Notes: generated from the letters alone by a model not told the origin. A stretch of 25,597 bases of DNA from JANNWF01 sp052390415 (GCA_052390415.1 JBQTGY010000008.1:1-25597), one strand, 5' to 3'; shown: positions 1 to 7,585, counted from the stretch's first letter. Numbers and translations: made by a program.

Positions 1-44
1 GGTGGGGGGCGAGGCGAGATAGCGGTTCGGCGCTTGCTGGGGTT

Positions 45-103
45 GGCGGGGTCCCCACCCGCCGTTTTGAGCCTTCTTGGTTTGGGCGGGTCGAGACCCG
101 CCC
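45..103. repeat. Pair of GGCGGG palindromes downstream of the Lnb-like gene
   Basis: Two GC-rich inverted repeats lie just beyond the end of the minus-strand operon. Positions 84-103 form a perfect palindrome with nine-base arms (GGGCGGGTC / GACCCGCCC) around a two-base loop. Positions 45-63 form a weaker hairpin with GGCGGG / CCCGCC arms. No T-run follows on either strand, so a classical intrinsic terminator is not supported, although the hairpins may stabilise the 3' end of the operon transcript. Nothing else convincing is seen in 1-160. Confidence 0.6.
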
Positions 104-160
104 TACGCCGCCACCGCAATCACTTCAGTGGATCCAAGGCAACCACTTCAATGCGCACAA

Positions 161-1417
161 TCAACGAACAGAAGCCTCGGCGCTACGCCCAACACCGCGC
201 AGCTGCCACATCAACATCAGGTGCGCCGGCAACAGCAGGAGGATCCACTCCAGCTGATGCTGACCACGCATCCCCAGCCAACCCTTGAACACCGACGCAA
301 TGGCACCGGCCACGATCACCATGGACAACCAGCGCAGCCAAGTCGCTACCGGTTGACCACGCCAGAGACTGGGGAGGGCTGCGACCATCAACAAACACAG
401 TGGATTGGCAAGCAGTGCGTTGTGATTCGCCCACGCGGCGCTGTGGTCCGTCGCCAGCCATAGCGCCAACAGTCCGCTGCCTGCGAGGCCGCAGCATAGC
501 CAAAACGACGCCGTTGCAAGCACTCCAAGGCGCTGCCATGCATCGCGCTGGGTACGAAACGCCAGCATCAAGAATGCGACCAGGGCCGCGCCCGCCATTG
601 CAAACGCTGGCATCCAACGCGGCGCAGCCTCAGGCGCAGGATCGCGCTGCGCCGGCAGCATTTCTGCGGACGATTGCACCAAGGCTTTGCCATCGATTTG
701 CAACGTTTCCAGTGCGCTAGCCAGTCGGGCTGGAACAAACGCCTCGTCCCACAAACTCATTGGCCGATCGGTCGCCGGGCCCAGACCAAAGTGAATGCCG
801 ACTGCCATCCATGGCACAGGCGACGCCAATCGCAACGACTCATCACGAAACGTCAGCCCGTGCGAGCGGCCGCTGAGTTGGCGCTTGAGTTCGCCACCGA
901 GTACGGCATCCAGTTCATCGCGCACCTTGGTGGAGCAGTTCGAGACGTAGTAGTCGTAGCGATACTCGGCGTTCTCTGGCAGCGCATTGGTCGCCAACGC
1001 TGCGGCCAATTGCTCGGCTTGTTGATCCGCGAGTGCCAGCCACTGCACGCGCACGCCACGACCGTCCGTCGCGTAACCGGCCATGTCCACCTGATAGGGC
1101 AGGGCGGCCAGGCGATAACGCATGTCGCCTTGCAGAAAACGGGTCAGGAATCCCGGTTGATCAAAATCGAAATAGCCAAAGTTGTACGACGTGGCGCGCT
1201 CACCTTCGACGATCAGGATCGCGTTATGGCCATATCGAGACCAGTACTCTTCGCCCGGGTCCATGGTGAGCACACCAATGCGCGGTGCCGCTGACAGGCC
1301 AGTCGCACCCACCAGCAGGGCGAAGAGCAGCAAACAATGGTGCAAGCCACGATCAACCCCGGCACGGGTACGGCCGGCCTTCTCGATGATCCTCGCGACC
1401 AAGCCATGCACGCTCAA
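161..1417 (-). CDS. DUF4105 / Lnb-type membrane protein, candidate lipoprotein N-acyltransferase
   Basis: A 418-residue protein with an N-terminal hydrophobic segment (about residues 27-44), a periplasmic DUF4105 (Lnb N-terminal) domain at about 48-230, and about five C-terminal membrane helices from residue 268 onward. Two family signatures are visible: the histidine in RYGHNA (H64) and the cysteine in SNCSTK (C161), a Cys/His pair compatible with thioester acyl-transfer chemistry. DUF4105 proteins of this layout were reported as the lipoprotein N-acyltransferase Lnb in Bacteroides. The gene follows corC by seven bases, the position normally held by lnt, so a role in maturing outer-membrane lipoproteins is inferred from fold and place together. 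The listed start is TTG after a GAGTGA that overlaps the corC end; a GTG at 1411 is an alternative. Family assignment is strong and substrate is inferred. Confidence 0.85.
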   Translation of the reverse strand: MSVHGLVARIIEKAGRTRAGVDRGLHHCLLLFALLVGATGLSAAPRIGVLTMDPGEEYWSRYGHNAILIVEGERATSYNFGYFDFDQPGFLTRFLQGDMRYRLAALPYQVDMAGYATDGRGVRVQWLALADQQAEQLAAALATNALPENAEYRYDYYVSNCSTKVRDELDAVLGGELKRQLSGRSHGLTFRDESLRLASPVPWMAVGIHFGLGPATDRPMSLWDEAFVPARLASALETLQIDGKALVQSSAEMLPAQRDPAPEAAPRWMPAFAMAGAALVAFLMLAFRTQRDAWQRLGVLATASFWLCCGLAGSGLLALWLATDHSAAWANHNALLANPLCLLMVAALPSLWRGQPVATWLRWLSMVIVAGAIASVFKGWLGMRGQHQLEWILLLLPAHLMLMWQLRGVGRSAEASVR

Positions 1418-1424
1418 ACTGACT

Positions 1425-2285
1425 TCACTCGTCAGTGACGACGCGCAAATGCAGGGCGTTTACCCGGCGACCGTCTGATTCCGCCACCTTGAGGTGAAAG
1501 CAGCCAAGCGTCGCCTCGTCGCCGACCTCCGGCAAGCGGCCAATGTGCGCGCTGACCAGACCGCCAATGGTGTCGAACTCATCGTCCGGAAGCTCGGCGT
1601 CAAAGCGCGCGTTGAAGTCTTCGATCGGCGTCAAGGCATTGACCAGATACTCGCCGTTCTGCAGCGGCGAAATGTTGACGTGCGCATCCGGCGCATCGTC
1701 GTGTTCGTCGTCGATGTCGCCGACGATCTGCTCGAGCACATCTTCAATGGTGACCAGGCCGGCCACACCGCCATATTCGTCGACCACGATGGCCATGTGG
1801 TTGCGCGACGAGCGGAACTCCTTCAACAACACGTTCAGACGCTTGGACTCTGGAATCAGCACCACCGGGCGCAGCAGTGCGCGGACATCGAATTGCGCAC
1901 CGCCAAGGCAGCCGCGCAGCAGGTCTTTTGCCAACAGGATGCCGAGGATGTGGTCCTTTTCATCGCCGTGAACGGGGAAGCGGGAGTGCCCACTTTCGAC
2001 CACTTGCTCAAGGATATGGGCAGCGCTGGCATCCACGGCCAAGGTCACCACTTGTGCGCGCGGCACCATCACGTCGGCTACACGCAGGTCAGAAACGTTG
2101 AGCGCACCTTCGATCATCGCCAAGGTGTCGGCGCTGAGCAGACCGTTCTGATGGGCGGTGTGCAACTCGTCCAGCAGCTCTTCGCGGTTGCGCGGCTCGC
2201 CGGTGATCGCTTGCGTGATGCGGCCAAACCAGGATCGGCTGGCGGGTACGGTATGGCTGGAGCTACTGTCTGGTTCGTCAGGCAT
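1425..2285 (-). CDS. corC: CorC/YbeX-type CBS-pair protein (HlyC/CorC family)
   Basis: A 286-residue soluble protein, close to the 292 residues of E. coli YbeX. A tandem CBS pair occupies about residues 72-190, with the typical DVMVPR entry and the DEYGGVAGLVTIEDVLEQIVG core, followed by a C-terminal CorC_HlyC domain. There is no DUF21 membrane domain, so this is the short cytosolic CorC type linked to magnesium/cobalt handling and, in E. coli, ribosome-related phenotypes. It lies 79 bases after ybeY and seven bases before the Lnb-like gene, consistent with one transcript. The start chosen is the ATG at 2285, giving the usual MPDEPDSSSS-type N-terminus. An upstream in-frame ATG at 2339 would add 18 residues without family similarity. 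Confidence 0.93.
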   Translation of the reverse strand: MPDEPDSSSSHTVPASRSWFGRITQAITGEPRNREELLDELHTAHQNGLLSADTLAMIEGALNVSDLRVADVMVPRAQVVTLAVDASAAHILEQVVESGHSRFPVHGDEKDHILGILLAKDLLRGCLGGAQFDVRALLRPVVLIPESKRLNVLLKEFRSSRNHMAIVVDEYGGVAGLVTIEDVLEQIVGDIDDEHDDAPDAHVNISPLQNGEYLVNALTPIEDFNARFDAELPDDEFDTIGGLVSAHIGRLPEVGDEATLGCFHLKVAESDGRRVNALHLRVVTDE

Positions 2286-2364
2286 GGAAGCGGGATCAAC
2301 GCCATTACGGCGGATTGCGCAGTCTAGCGGAAACACCATGACCGCCGAGGGTCACGCCTGTGAT

Positions 2365-2817
2365 TCAGATATACGGGTCGCTGATCCCCAACGAAGCCAA
2401 CAGTTGTCGCTCCAACGTCTCCATCTTCACCGCATCGGCTTCATCGACGTGGTCGTGACCCAGCAGATGCAGCACGCCATGGATCGTCATGTGCGCAAAG
2501 TGGGCGCGCACCGCTTTGCCTTGTTCCAGCGCTTCGCGGATCACCACGGGTGCGCAAATGGCGATATCGCCGATGAAGCGGGTGCCATTCACCGGATCGA
2601 TCACTTTGTCCGGAAAGCTGAGTACGTTGGTGGCGTAGTCACGGCCACGAAATTGCTGATTCAGCTGGCGTGCTTCTACCTCATCGACGACTCGCAACGC
2701 GATGGCGACGGCGCTACGGCGCTTAGGCAGCGCGACTGCCATCCACTTTCGAAAGGTGTGGGGCGCCGGAACGCCAGCTCGCGCCATGCCATAGCGGATG
2801 TCGAGCGTGTGGATCAC
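2365..2817 (-). CDS. ybeY: Endoribonuclease YbeY (16S rRNA maturation)
   Basis: YbeY is a zinc-dependent endoribonuclease needed for 16S rRNA 3' maturation and ribosome quality control. The zinc motif HGVLHLLGHDH is complete (H113, H117, H123 counted from the chosen start), and NVLSFP and the DPYI ending match the family. The chosen start is a GTG at 2817, giving 151 residues beginning VIHTLDIRYG, in line with the E. coli length of 155. A longer frame upstream to 2931 exists, but it translates the palindromic repeats at 2856-2930 and so is not coding. No strong Shine-Dalgarno was seen, so translation may depend on the upstream phoH message. An ATG at 2787 is the fallback start. Confidence 0.93.
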   Translation of the reverse strand: MIHTLDIRYGMARAGVPAPHTFRKWMAVALPKRRSAVAIALRVVDEVEARQLNQQFRGRDYATNVLSFPDKVIDPVNGTRFIGDIAICAPVVIREALEQGKAVRAHFAHMTIHGVLHLLGHDHVDEADAVKMETLERQLLASLGISDPYI

Positions 2818-2855
2818 GGCGTGGAGACCATCGCCACAGTCATTACAACGATGCG

Positions 2856-3024
2856 TCGTTCCCGCGAAGGCGGGAACCCAGTGACTTGAAGGCCGCAAGG
2901 CGCTGGGCCCCCGCCTTCGCGGGGGCGACAAGATTTGGAGTCAAGCACTTGCGATCACACTTCGTCTGCAAAGCACGCGCTTGACGAATTCCCCGCATGG
3001 CAGCGCGCCTTCGCGGGAATGACG
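2856..3024. repeat. REP-like palindromes between phoH and ybeY
   Basis: Two hairpins in opposite orientation form a doublet. At 2858-2877 the arms are GTTCCCGC and GCGGGAAC around GAAG. At 2907-2926 the arms are GCCCCCGC and GCGGGGGC around CTTC. A third, partial copy lies at about 3004-3024. The core (CCCGCGAAGGCGGG) resembles REP-type intergenic palindromes common in gammaproteobacteria, here arranged like a BIME pair. They fill the 233-base gap between the phoH stop and the ybeY start and may modulate or stabilise the transcript. No REP-associated transposase is present nearby. Confidence 0.85.
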
Positions 3025-3050
3025 ATCTCTGCGCACGAGGCATTGCCCGG

Positions 3051-4010
3051 TTACTCCTCGTCCACGATGCCGTCGCGCGTGTTGTAGGCGCGAACAATCT
3101 TGGCCACCAGTGGATGTCGCACCACATCGCGCGCAGTAAAGAAAGTGAAGCTGATGCCATCGACGCCACGCAACACATCGAGGGCATCGCGCAGGCCCGA
3201 TTTCTGCGACTTCGGCAGGTCAATCTGGGTCAGATCGCCGGTAATCACCGCCGTGGTGCCAAACCCGATGCGGGTGAGGAACATCTTCATCTGTTCGATA
3301 CTGGTGTTCTGCGCCTCATCCAGAATCACGAAGGCATCATTCAAGGTGCGACCACGCATGTACGCCAGCGGCGCAATCTCGATCACGTTGCGCTCGATGA
3401 GCTTGGCGACTTTCTCCACGCCGAGCATTTCGTACAGCGCGTCGTACAACGGACGTAGGTAGGGATCAACTTTCTGGCTCAGATCACCCGGCAAGAAGCC
3501 CAGCTTTTCGCCGGCTTCAACCGCCGGGCGCACCAGAATCAGTCGCTGCACGCGCGAGTCATTCAGCGCTTCGACGGCGCTGGCGACGGCCAGATAGGTC
3601 TTGCCGGTGCCGGCCGGGCCGATGCCGAAATTGATCGCGTGGCGCACCACCGCGTGCAAGTAGCGCTGCTGATTGGCGCCACGGCCACGCAGCATGCCGC
3701 GCTTGACCTTGATCGCAACTTCGGCCACATCGCTGCTGCCTTCGTCAACCGCGCCAAGGCGCAATTCCAGCGCATCGCGGGTCAATGTCACGCGCTCGGT
3801 GTCGCGATACAAGGCACGCAACAGGCGTTCGGCGTCGCGTGCGTTGTCGGCGCTGCCGCTGACCCGAAACACGTTGCCGCGATTGCCGACCTCAACATTG
3901 AGTCGACCCTCGATCAGGCGCAAGTGCTGATCGAGCGGGCCGCACAGATTGGCGAGGCGCTCGATGTCTTCCGGTTCGAGTAAAAAGTCATGCGCGGTGA
4001 TTGTCGTCAT
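3051..4010 (-). CDS. ybeZ: PhoH family ATPase (YbeZ)
   Basis: A 319-residue PhoH-like P-loop ATPase, probably an RNA-associated NTPase working with YbeY. The N-terminal part (about residues 1-105) matches the nucleic-acid-binding region of YbeZ proteins. The ATPase core follows, with Walker A GPAGTGKT (131-138) and Walker B VILDEAQN (228-235). RPAVEAGEKLGFLPGD and the MRGRTLNDAF segment are also typical. It is the first gene of the conserved ybeZ-ybeY-corC order. In most relatives miaB lies directly upstream, but here it is 11 kb away, so this gene must use its own promoter in 4011-4112 or read-through from vapBC. Start is ATG at 4010. Confidence 0.95.
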   Translation of the reverse strand: MTTITAHDFLLEPEDIERLANLCGPLDQHLRLIEGRLNVEVGNRGNVFRVSGSADNARDAERLLRALYRDTERVTLTRDALELRLGAVDEGSSDVAEVAIKVKRGMLRGRGANQQRYLHAVVRHAINFGIGPAGTGKTYLAVASAVEALNDSRVQRLILVRPAVEAGEKLGFLPGDLSQKVDPYLRPLYDALYEMLGVEKVAKLIERNVIEIAPLAYMRGRTLNDAFVILDEAQNTSIEQMKMFLTRIGFGTTAVITGDLTQIDLPKSQKSGLRDALDVLRGVDGISFTFFTARDVVRHPLVAKIVRAYNTRDGIVDEE

Positions 4011-4112
4011 GGCCCAAGTTTATCAGCGCTGCTTGCGCGATCAGACCGAGGCGAGGCTGGATCAAGTTGCATGGCGGACGAATCCGCGAAGCACTGCCCG
4101 CGACTACAGCCG

Positions 4113-4550
4113 CTAATTGCGAGCGGTGTCGAGCAACTCCAGGCGCAAGCCGGCAAAGCGCAGAAAGTCGCGATCAAAACTCACCACGCTGGCACCGTGT
4201 TCCATCGCCAGCGCGGCAAGGTGGGCGTCGTTGACAACATTGCCGGCGAGATCGGCATCGCCAAGCAATTGCTGCAAATGGTCCCAATGGCGGTCGCCCG
4301 GATGCACCCACTGCGCCGCCGGGGAGGCTGCCAGCACGCGCAGCCAATCGATGGCTTGCGTGACTGACAGTGGGCTGGCGTGGATTCTCCGATGCGTGGT
4401 GATGCGCACGAACGCCATCGCCACCATGGTGCAGAGGCCAAGGCGCTCACTTCGGCTGCGGGCGTCCTGCAGCCACGCGGCCGCAATGGCGTGATGCGGA
4501 TGATCGCGACCGGCGGCGGCGATCAACACATTCGCATCGACGATTTTCAT
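4113..4550 (-). CDS. vapC: PIN-domain toxin, VapC family
   Basis: A 145-residue PIN-domain ribonuclease, expected to cleave RNA and inhibit growth when freed from its antitoxin. Acidic-site motifs are intact: VDANVL at the N-terminus (D5), FVRI in the second motif region, NDAHLAALA, and FDRDF near the C-terminus. The gene begins two bases after the stop of the ribbon-helix-helix gene at 4553-4813, the standard VapBC arrangement of antitoxin first, toxin second. Length and motifs show no sign of damage, in contrast to the broken toxin genes at 6985-7920. The RNA target cannot be read from sequence. Confidence 0.9.
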   Translation of the reverse strand: MKIVDANVLIAAAGRDHPHHAIAAAWLQDARSRSERLGLCTMVAMAFVRITTHRRIHASPLSVTQAIDWLRVLAASPAAQWVHPGDRHWDHLQQLLGDADLAGNVVNDAHLAALAMEHGASVVSFDRDFLRFAGLRLELLDTARN

Positions 4551-4552
4551 GG

Positions 4553-4813
4553 CTATCGACCGAGAGTGAGCTTGGCCAGTAAAGCCTCGTCTTCAAGCTC
4601 CGCCGAAAGTGCCAGTGCGCGGGTCAAGTCGACGCCTGCGCGGGTGTCCAATGCATAGGTCGCCAACGGCTCCGCGACCGCAGGCGCGGCGCTTGCAGTC
4701 AGCCCGCGCCTGAGCGCGTCATTGACGATGTGCTTGAAACTGTCGCCATGCTTTCGCGCTTGGCGTTGGATCAAGGCCACCACGTCGTCGTCGAGTGTGA
4801 GGGTGGTGCGCAT
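4553..4813 (-). CDS. vapB: Ribbon-helix-helix antitoxin, VapB-like
   Basis: An 86-residue protein beginning MRTTLTLDDDVVALIQRQA, the typical beta strand plus helix of a ribbon-helix-helix (Arc/MetJ/CopG-like) DNA-binding domain through about residue 45. The C-terminal tail would wrap the toxin. It is expected to neutralise the PIN toxin encoded two bases downstream and to repress the shared promoter. Candidate operator half-sites (CATCATGA twice) lie 8-39 bases upstream of the start. Start is the ATG at 4813. Confidence 0.88.
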   Translation of the reverse strand: MRTTLTLDDDVVALIQRQARKHGDSFKHIVNDALRRGLTASAAPAVAEPLATYALDTRAGVDLTRALALSAELEDEALLAKLTLGR

Positions 4814-4820
4814 GCGCGTG

Positions 4821-4852
4821 CATCATGAGGTTTGGACTTAGGCATCATGATG
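4821..4852. promoter_or_regulatory. Candidate vapBC operator
   Basis: CATCATGA occurs at 4821-4828 and again at 4843-4850 in the same orientation, 22 bases apart (about two helical turns). The second copy extends to the perfect palindrome CATCATGATG (4843-4852). The location just upstream of the vapB start fits autoregulation by the ribbon-helix-helix antitoxin. This is positional inference only. Confidence 0.4.
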
Positions 4853-4931
4853 TCTGATCGGGCCAGGTTCAAGCAGCAAGCCCGCCGCCTGCCTGAGAAA
4901 AAGGGCAATTTTTTACTTTCGTTTGCCAGTT

Positions 4932-4950
4932 AAAGCCTCCGCGGCTTTTT
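4932..4950. terminator. Small hairpin at the 3' end of the CSLREA protein gene
   Basis: AAAGCC (4932-4937) and GGCTTT (4943-4948) form a six-base stem with a five-base loop directly after the stop codon of the minus-strand gene ending at 4950. On the plus strand it is followed by a short T-run. On the minus strand only the stem's own TTT is present. It could act as a weak terminator facing the vapBC promoter region. Confidence 0.4.
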
Positions 4951-6506
4951 CACTCAAACCCATCCGCAAACACCTCACCAATGCCTACCCGACCAAACTC
5001 GCTGGTGTTGCCGCCAGCATCGGTCGCGGTCATTACCACCAGGTCATCGGCAAACGCGGACAGTGGCAAGGTGATGCTACGTGTGGTCTGTGCTTGCGCG
5101 AGGGTGATGGATTGGGTGGCCAGCCATTGCGCGGCCTGGCCGCCTTCGCCGCGAAAGAATTCGACGGTGAGCGGGTAGGTGGCGTTGGCAGGTGCCGAGT
5201 CGACACTGTAGAGCAGCTCAAGCGTGTTGGCCGTGACCGTGCCAATGCCGAGTGCAACCGGAAAATTCTGCAAGCGATTGCCGCCGATGTCCGCATCGCC
5301 CACATCGTTCGGCGTTGGCCCAACGAAAGCGCCGCCTTGCACATTGTCGATGGCGGGACCGCGATTGTTGCGGAACACATTGCGGCTGAGGGCGACACCG
5401 ATGACGCTGTCGATGGTGACGCCGGCACCGCCGGAGTGCGCGATCAGGTTGGCTTCGCCGGCTGCGGCACCGCCGATCACCAGCCCAGTGGCGAGTGTGC
5501 CGCCGACCAGAATGCCGGGCTGCACCTGCGACGGGCTGTTCGGATTGAGCCCGTTGCCGATGGTAAGGGTGCCGGTCCAATCGGTGCCGATAAAGTTGCC
5601 AACCACGCGGGTGCCGGTAAACGACGACTGTTGCCCGCCGCTGCCATTCAAGCGGATGGCGGAAAACGCGCTGCCGGCGATCAGGTTGCGCGCGGCGGGC
5701 ACGGCTCCACCTATGGTCGAGTTGAATACGCCATTGAAAGCGATGCCGTCGCCGAGATTGCCAATCCGCGCATCGCCGGCGGCGTTGGTGCCGATCAGAT
5801 TGCCCTCGATCCGCAGGCCATCGGGCAGTCCGAACGAGGCGATGGCGTTGTTGACCCCGGCAATCACATTGCGCGCCGCCGGATTCAGTCCGCCGATCAC
5901 CACCGCGCCTTGCCCACTGAGCCGAATGCCGTTGCCCGGACTGTTGCTCGTCAGCGAAGCCGCCGTGCCATCGACCGTCGTGCCGATGAAACAGCCCTCG
6001 ATGCGATGCGCGGCACCACCGCTCAACACGATCTGCGGGTTGAACCGGTTGATCACGAGGCCGCGCACCACCAGCGTCGAGAAGAAATTGTTGCCGGTAC
6101 TCTTGATGCCCTGGGTTGAGGCAGCTCCGACGTTCTGCACCTCAATCAACAGCCTTGCGTTGCTGCCGCCCTGCGTCGGGCTCAAGGTGTTCTCGGCAGC
6201 GCCCGGCTGGGTATAGCCATCGATGACCGCATCATCATCAACAAACGGCAATTCATTGGCGACGCTGATACGCCAGTGGCCGCTGGCCGCAATGAAGCCG
6301 GCATCGTTGGCGGGAATATCGAACGCGATGGTGTCGGCACCCGGAGCGGCGTTTGCGGCCAGAATCGCACCGCGCAGCGAGCAATCTGCGGCCGCTGCCG
6401 TGCACGCCATCAACGCAGCATCCGAGGTGGTATCGACGGTAAAGGTCGCAGCGCTCGCCCATGCGGGAAGGGCGAAGAAGAGCAAGCTGATCGGCAGACG
6501 GAGCAT
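4950..6506 (-). CDS. Secreted CSLREA / right-handed parallel beta-helix protein with GFE C-terminal tag
   Basis: A 518-residue exported protein. A signal peptide (MLRLPISLLFFALPAWASA) is followed by FTVDTTSD and the CSLRGAILAAN segment, a variant of the CSLREA motif that opens many secreted beta-helix proteins. The body is rich in the GNxIGTxxxG and NxIAG turns of right-handed parallel beta-helices (for example VIGGLNPAARNVIAG and RIEGNLIGTNAAGD), typical of surface or extracellular carbohydrate-active or adhesive proteins. No catalytic residues could be assigned. The last residues are GEVFADGFE, shared with two other exported proteins in this window. Start is ATG 6506 with GGA eight bases upstream; a TTG at 6512 is possible. 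Flanked by vapBC and a decayed TA region, so probably accessory. Confidence 0.85.
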   Translation of the reverse strand: MLRLPISLLFFALPAWASAATFTVDTTSDAALMACTAAAADCSLRGAILAANAAPGADTIAFDIPANDAGFIAASGHWRISVANELPFVDDDAVIDGYTQPGAAENTLSPTQGGSNARLLIEVQNVGAASTQGIKSTGNNFFSTLVVRGLVINRFNPQIVLSGGAAHRIEGCFIGTTVDGTAASLTSNSPGNGIRLSGQGAVVIGGLNPAARNVIAGVNNAIASFGLPDGLRIEGNLIGTNAAGDARIGNLGDGIAFNGVFNSTIGGAVPAARNLIAGSAFSAIRLNGSGGQQSSFTGTRVVGNFIGTDWTGTLTIGNGLNPNSPSQVQPGILVGGTLATGLVIGGAAAGEANLIAHSGGAGVTIDSVIGVALSRNVFRNNRGPAIDNVQGGAFVGPTPNDVGDADIGGNRLQNFPVALGIGTVTANTLELLYSVDSAPANATYPLTVEFFRGEGGQAAQWLATQSITLAQAQTTRSITLPLSAFADDLVVMTATDAGGNTSEFGRVGIGEVFADGFE

Positions 6507-6663
6507 GGGCAATTCCAGCGAGGGTTGCCTATGCCGTACGTCGTTTGTGCTGGAACCTGACGTTTATGTTTCAGATCGACGGAGTTCGCCGCTCGATGGG
6601 GCAAGCCGGCGAAGATCGAGTTGGCGGCGTAGTCGTAATCCGAAGCAAGGCGGCCGGGTCCCG

Positions 6664-6999
6664 TCAGGCGGTCGCAAGCGTCAGTTGCCCGACCGGAACA
6701 GCCGCCGGCCGCACCGTGATTTCGATGTCGTAACCCAAGCGGTTCAAGCAGTCCATCAGCTTGCGTTCGGACAGATGGCTGAAATCGCCGCGTATCATGC
6801 CCGACACTTTCGGCTGCGATACGCCCATGCGCTTGGCCGCGGCTTGCTGATTCAGCCCGTGAGCACGCATCACCTTCCTGATCTCGATCACCAGGCCCGT
6901 CTTGATCTTCAGTTTCTCGGCGCCGGGCAGTCCCAGATCGGCGAAGACATTGCCCGAGCTGCGCTGAATCTCGGTGTCTCCAATGGTTCGCCTTTGCAA
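6664..6999 (-). CDS. Xre-type antitoxin (HigA-like, HTH_37 group)
   Basis: A 111-residue helix-turn-helix protein. The opening region contains SSGNVFADLGLP and the helix-turn-helix includes QQAAAKRMGVSQPKVSGMIRGD, both characteristic of the antitoxins paired with Gp49-like (RelE-superfamily) toxins. SERKLMDCLNRLGYDIEI at the C-terminal side is also typical. It should bind its own operator and the toxin. Its expected toxin gene, directly upstream on the same strand, has lost its N-terminal half (remnant at 6985-7188), so this looks like an orphan antitoxin that may still act as a regulator or as protection against related toxins. The reading frame itself is intact. Confidence 0.88.
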   Translation of the reverse strand: MQRRTIGDTEIQRSSGNVFADLGLPGAEKLKIKTGLVIEIRKVMRAHGLNQQAAAKRMGVSQPKVSGMIRGDFSHLSERKLMDCLNRLGYDIEITVRPAAVPVGQLTLATA

Positions 7000-7188
7000 T
7001 GCGTAATTCCTGTGCCATTGCCTCAGCCACCTTCAGCCGGGCGTGGATGATGTGGATGTCGGCCTTCGGCATGGCAATGCCGGTCTTGCTCTTCTTCTGG
7101 AAGCAGTGCAATACAAACACCGCTTCAACGAACTTCACGGTACAGACCGCCCGATACGTGCCGCCTGCATCGTCTTCGACGACCTCCA
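6985..7188 (-). pseudogene. Truncated Gp49-like / RelE-superfamily toxin
   Basis: Translation of this stretch reads LEVVEDDAGGTYRAVCTVKF and then VLHCFQKKSKTGIAMPKADI, the C-terminal half of a phage Gp49-like toxin. This is the usual partner of the Xre antitoxin that starts at 6999. The N-terminal half is missing: homology stops exactly where the inverted-repeat element 7189-7376 begins, and nothing matching the lost part appears beyond it. The frame also lacks a stop near the antitoxin start and runs through the antitoxin gene in another frame. The toxin is therefore very likely inactive. The lower boundary is approximate. Confidence 0.8.
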
Positions 7189-7376
7189 GCCCGTAGGTTG
7201 GGGTAAGCGCAGCGCACCCCAAGGCAATCCTGCGGCGATCCACGACGTGCGTTCGCCTCTGCCTCGTCCCAACGGCACCGGGCGACGCCTTGGCTTGGCT
7301 GCGATCTACGACTTGAAACTCTCGTCACCCAGCACTCACGCGTTGGGGTGCGCTGCGCTTACCCCAACCTACGGGC
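7189..7376. repeat. 188-bp element with perfect 34-bp inverted termini
   Basis: Positions 7189-7222 and 7343-7376 are perfect inverted copies of each other over 34 bases (cores GTAGGTTGGGGTAAGCGCAG and its complement). They enclose about 120 bases with no convincing reading frame. The left end abuts the broken toxin gene. It resembles a non-autonomous, MITE-like mobile repeat. No clear target-site duplication was seen. Confidence 0.85.
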
Positions 7377-7450
7377 TTATGAAGTGATCAAGCCCGCAAT
7401 GCTGGCTTGATCGTGCTGCGCGATCCTCGATGCTACGAAGCTAGACCTGA

Positions 7451-7585
7451 CACGGCATCGAACTGCTCAGCAGTCCCGCCCTGCTCGCTGAGCTGCGCGA
7501 TGTGCTCGGTCGGTGCAAGTTTGTCAAACGGCTCGCCAGTCGCGGCCTCAACGCCGCCGATCTGTTCGACGGTTACGCAGGTGTT
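7451..7585 (+). pseudogene. Fragment of a PIN-family toxin gene
   Basis: The plus strand encodes ELLSSPALLAELRDVLGRCK followed by FVKRLASRGLNAADLFDGYA, recognisable as the internal segment of a PIN-family putative toxin (the group with LLS-x-ELxxVLxRxKF). A stop at 7448-7450 lies upstream, the N-terminal DTNV-type motif is absent, and similarity ends at about 7585 where the sequence becomes the end of an antitoxin stub on the other strand. This is a deletion remnant. Confidence 0.65.

Noticed and set aside
84..103. Intrinsic terminator of the phoH-lnb operon
   Set aside because: The hairpin is perfect but no T-run follows on the minus strand, so it is listed as a repeat only.
1494..2327. Plus-strand open frame opposite corC
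   Set aside because: It is an antisense shadow of the CBS-domain gene with no independent homology or start signals.
2818..2931. N-terminal extension of YbeY
   Set aside because: The added residues, including HWVPAFAGTT, are the translation of palindromic intergenic repeats, not protein-coding sequence.
4923..6119. Long plus-strand open frame opposite the CSLREA protein gene
   Set aside because: It mirrors the codon structure of the minus-strand gene, has no recognisable domain or signal peptide, and arises from GC-rich third positions. The minus-strand gene has a clear signal peptide, fold motifs and C-terminal tag.
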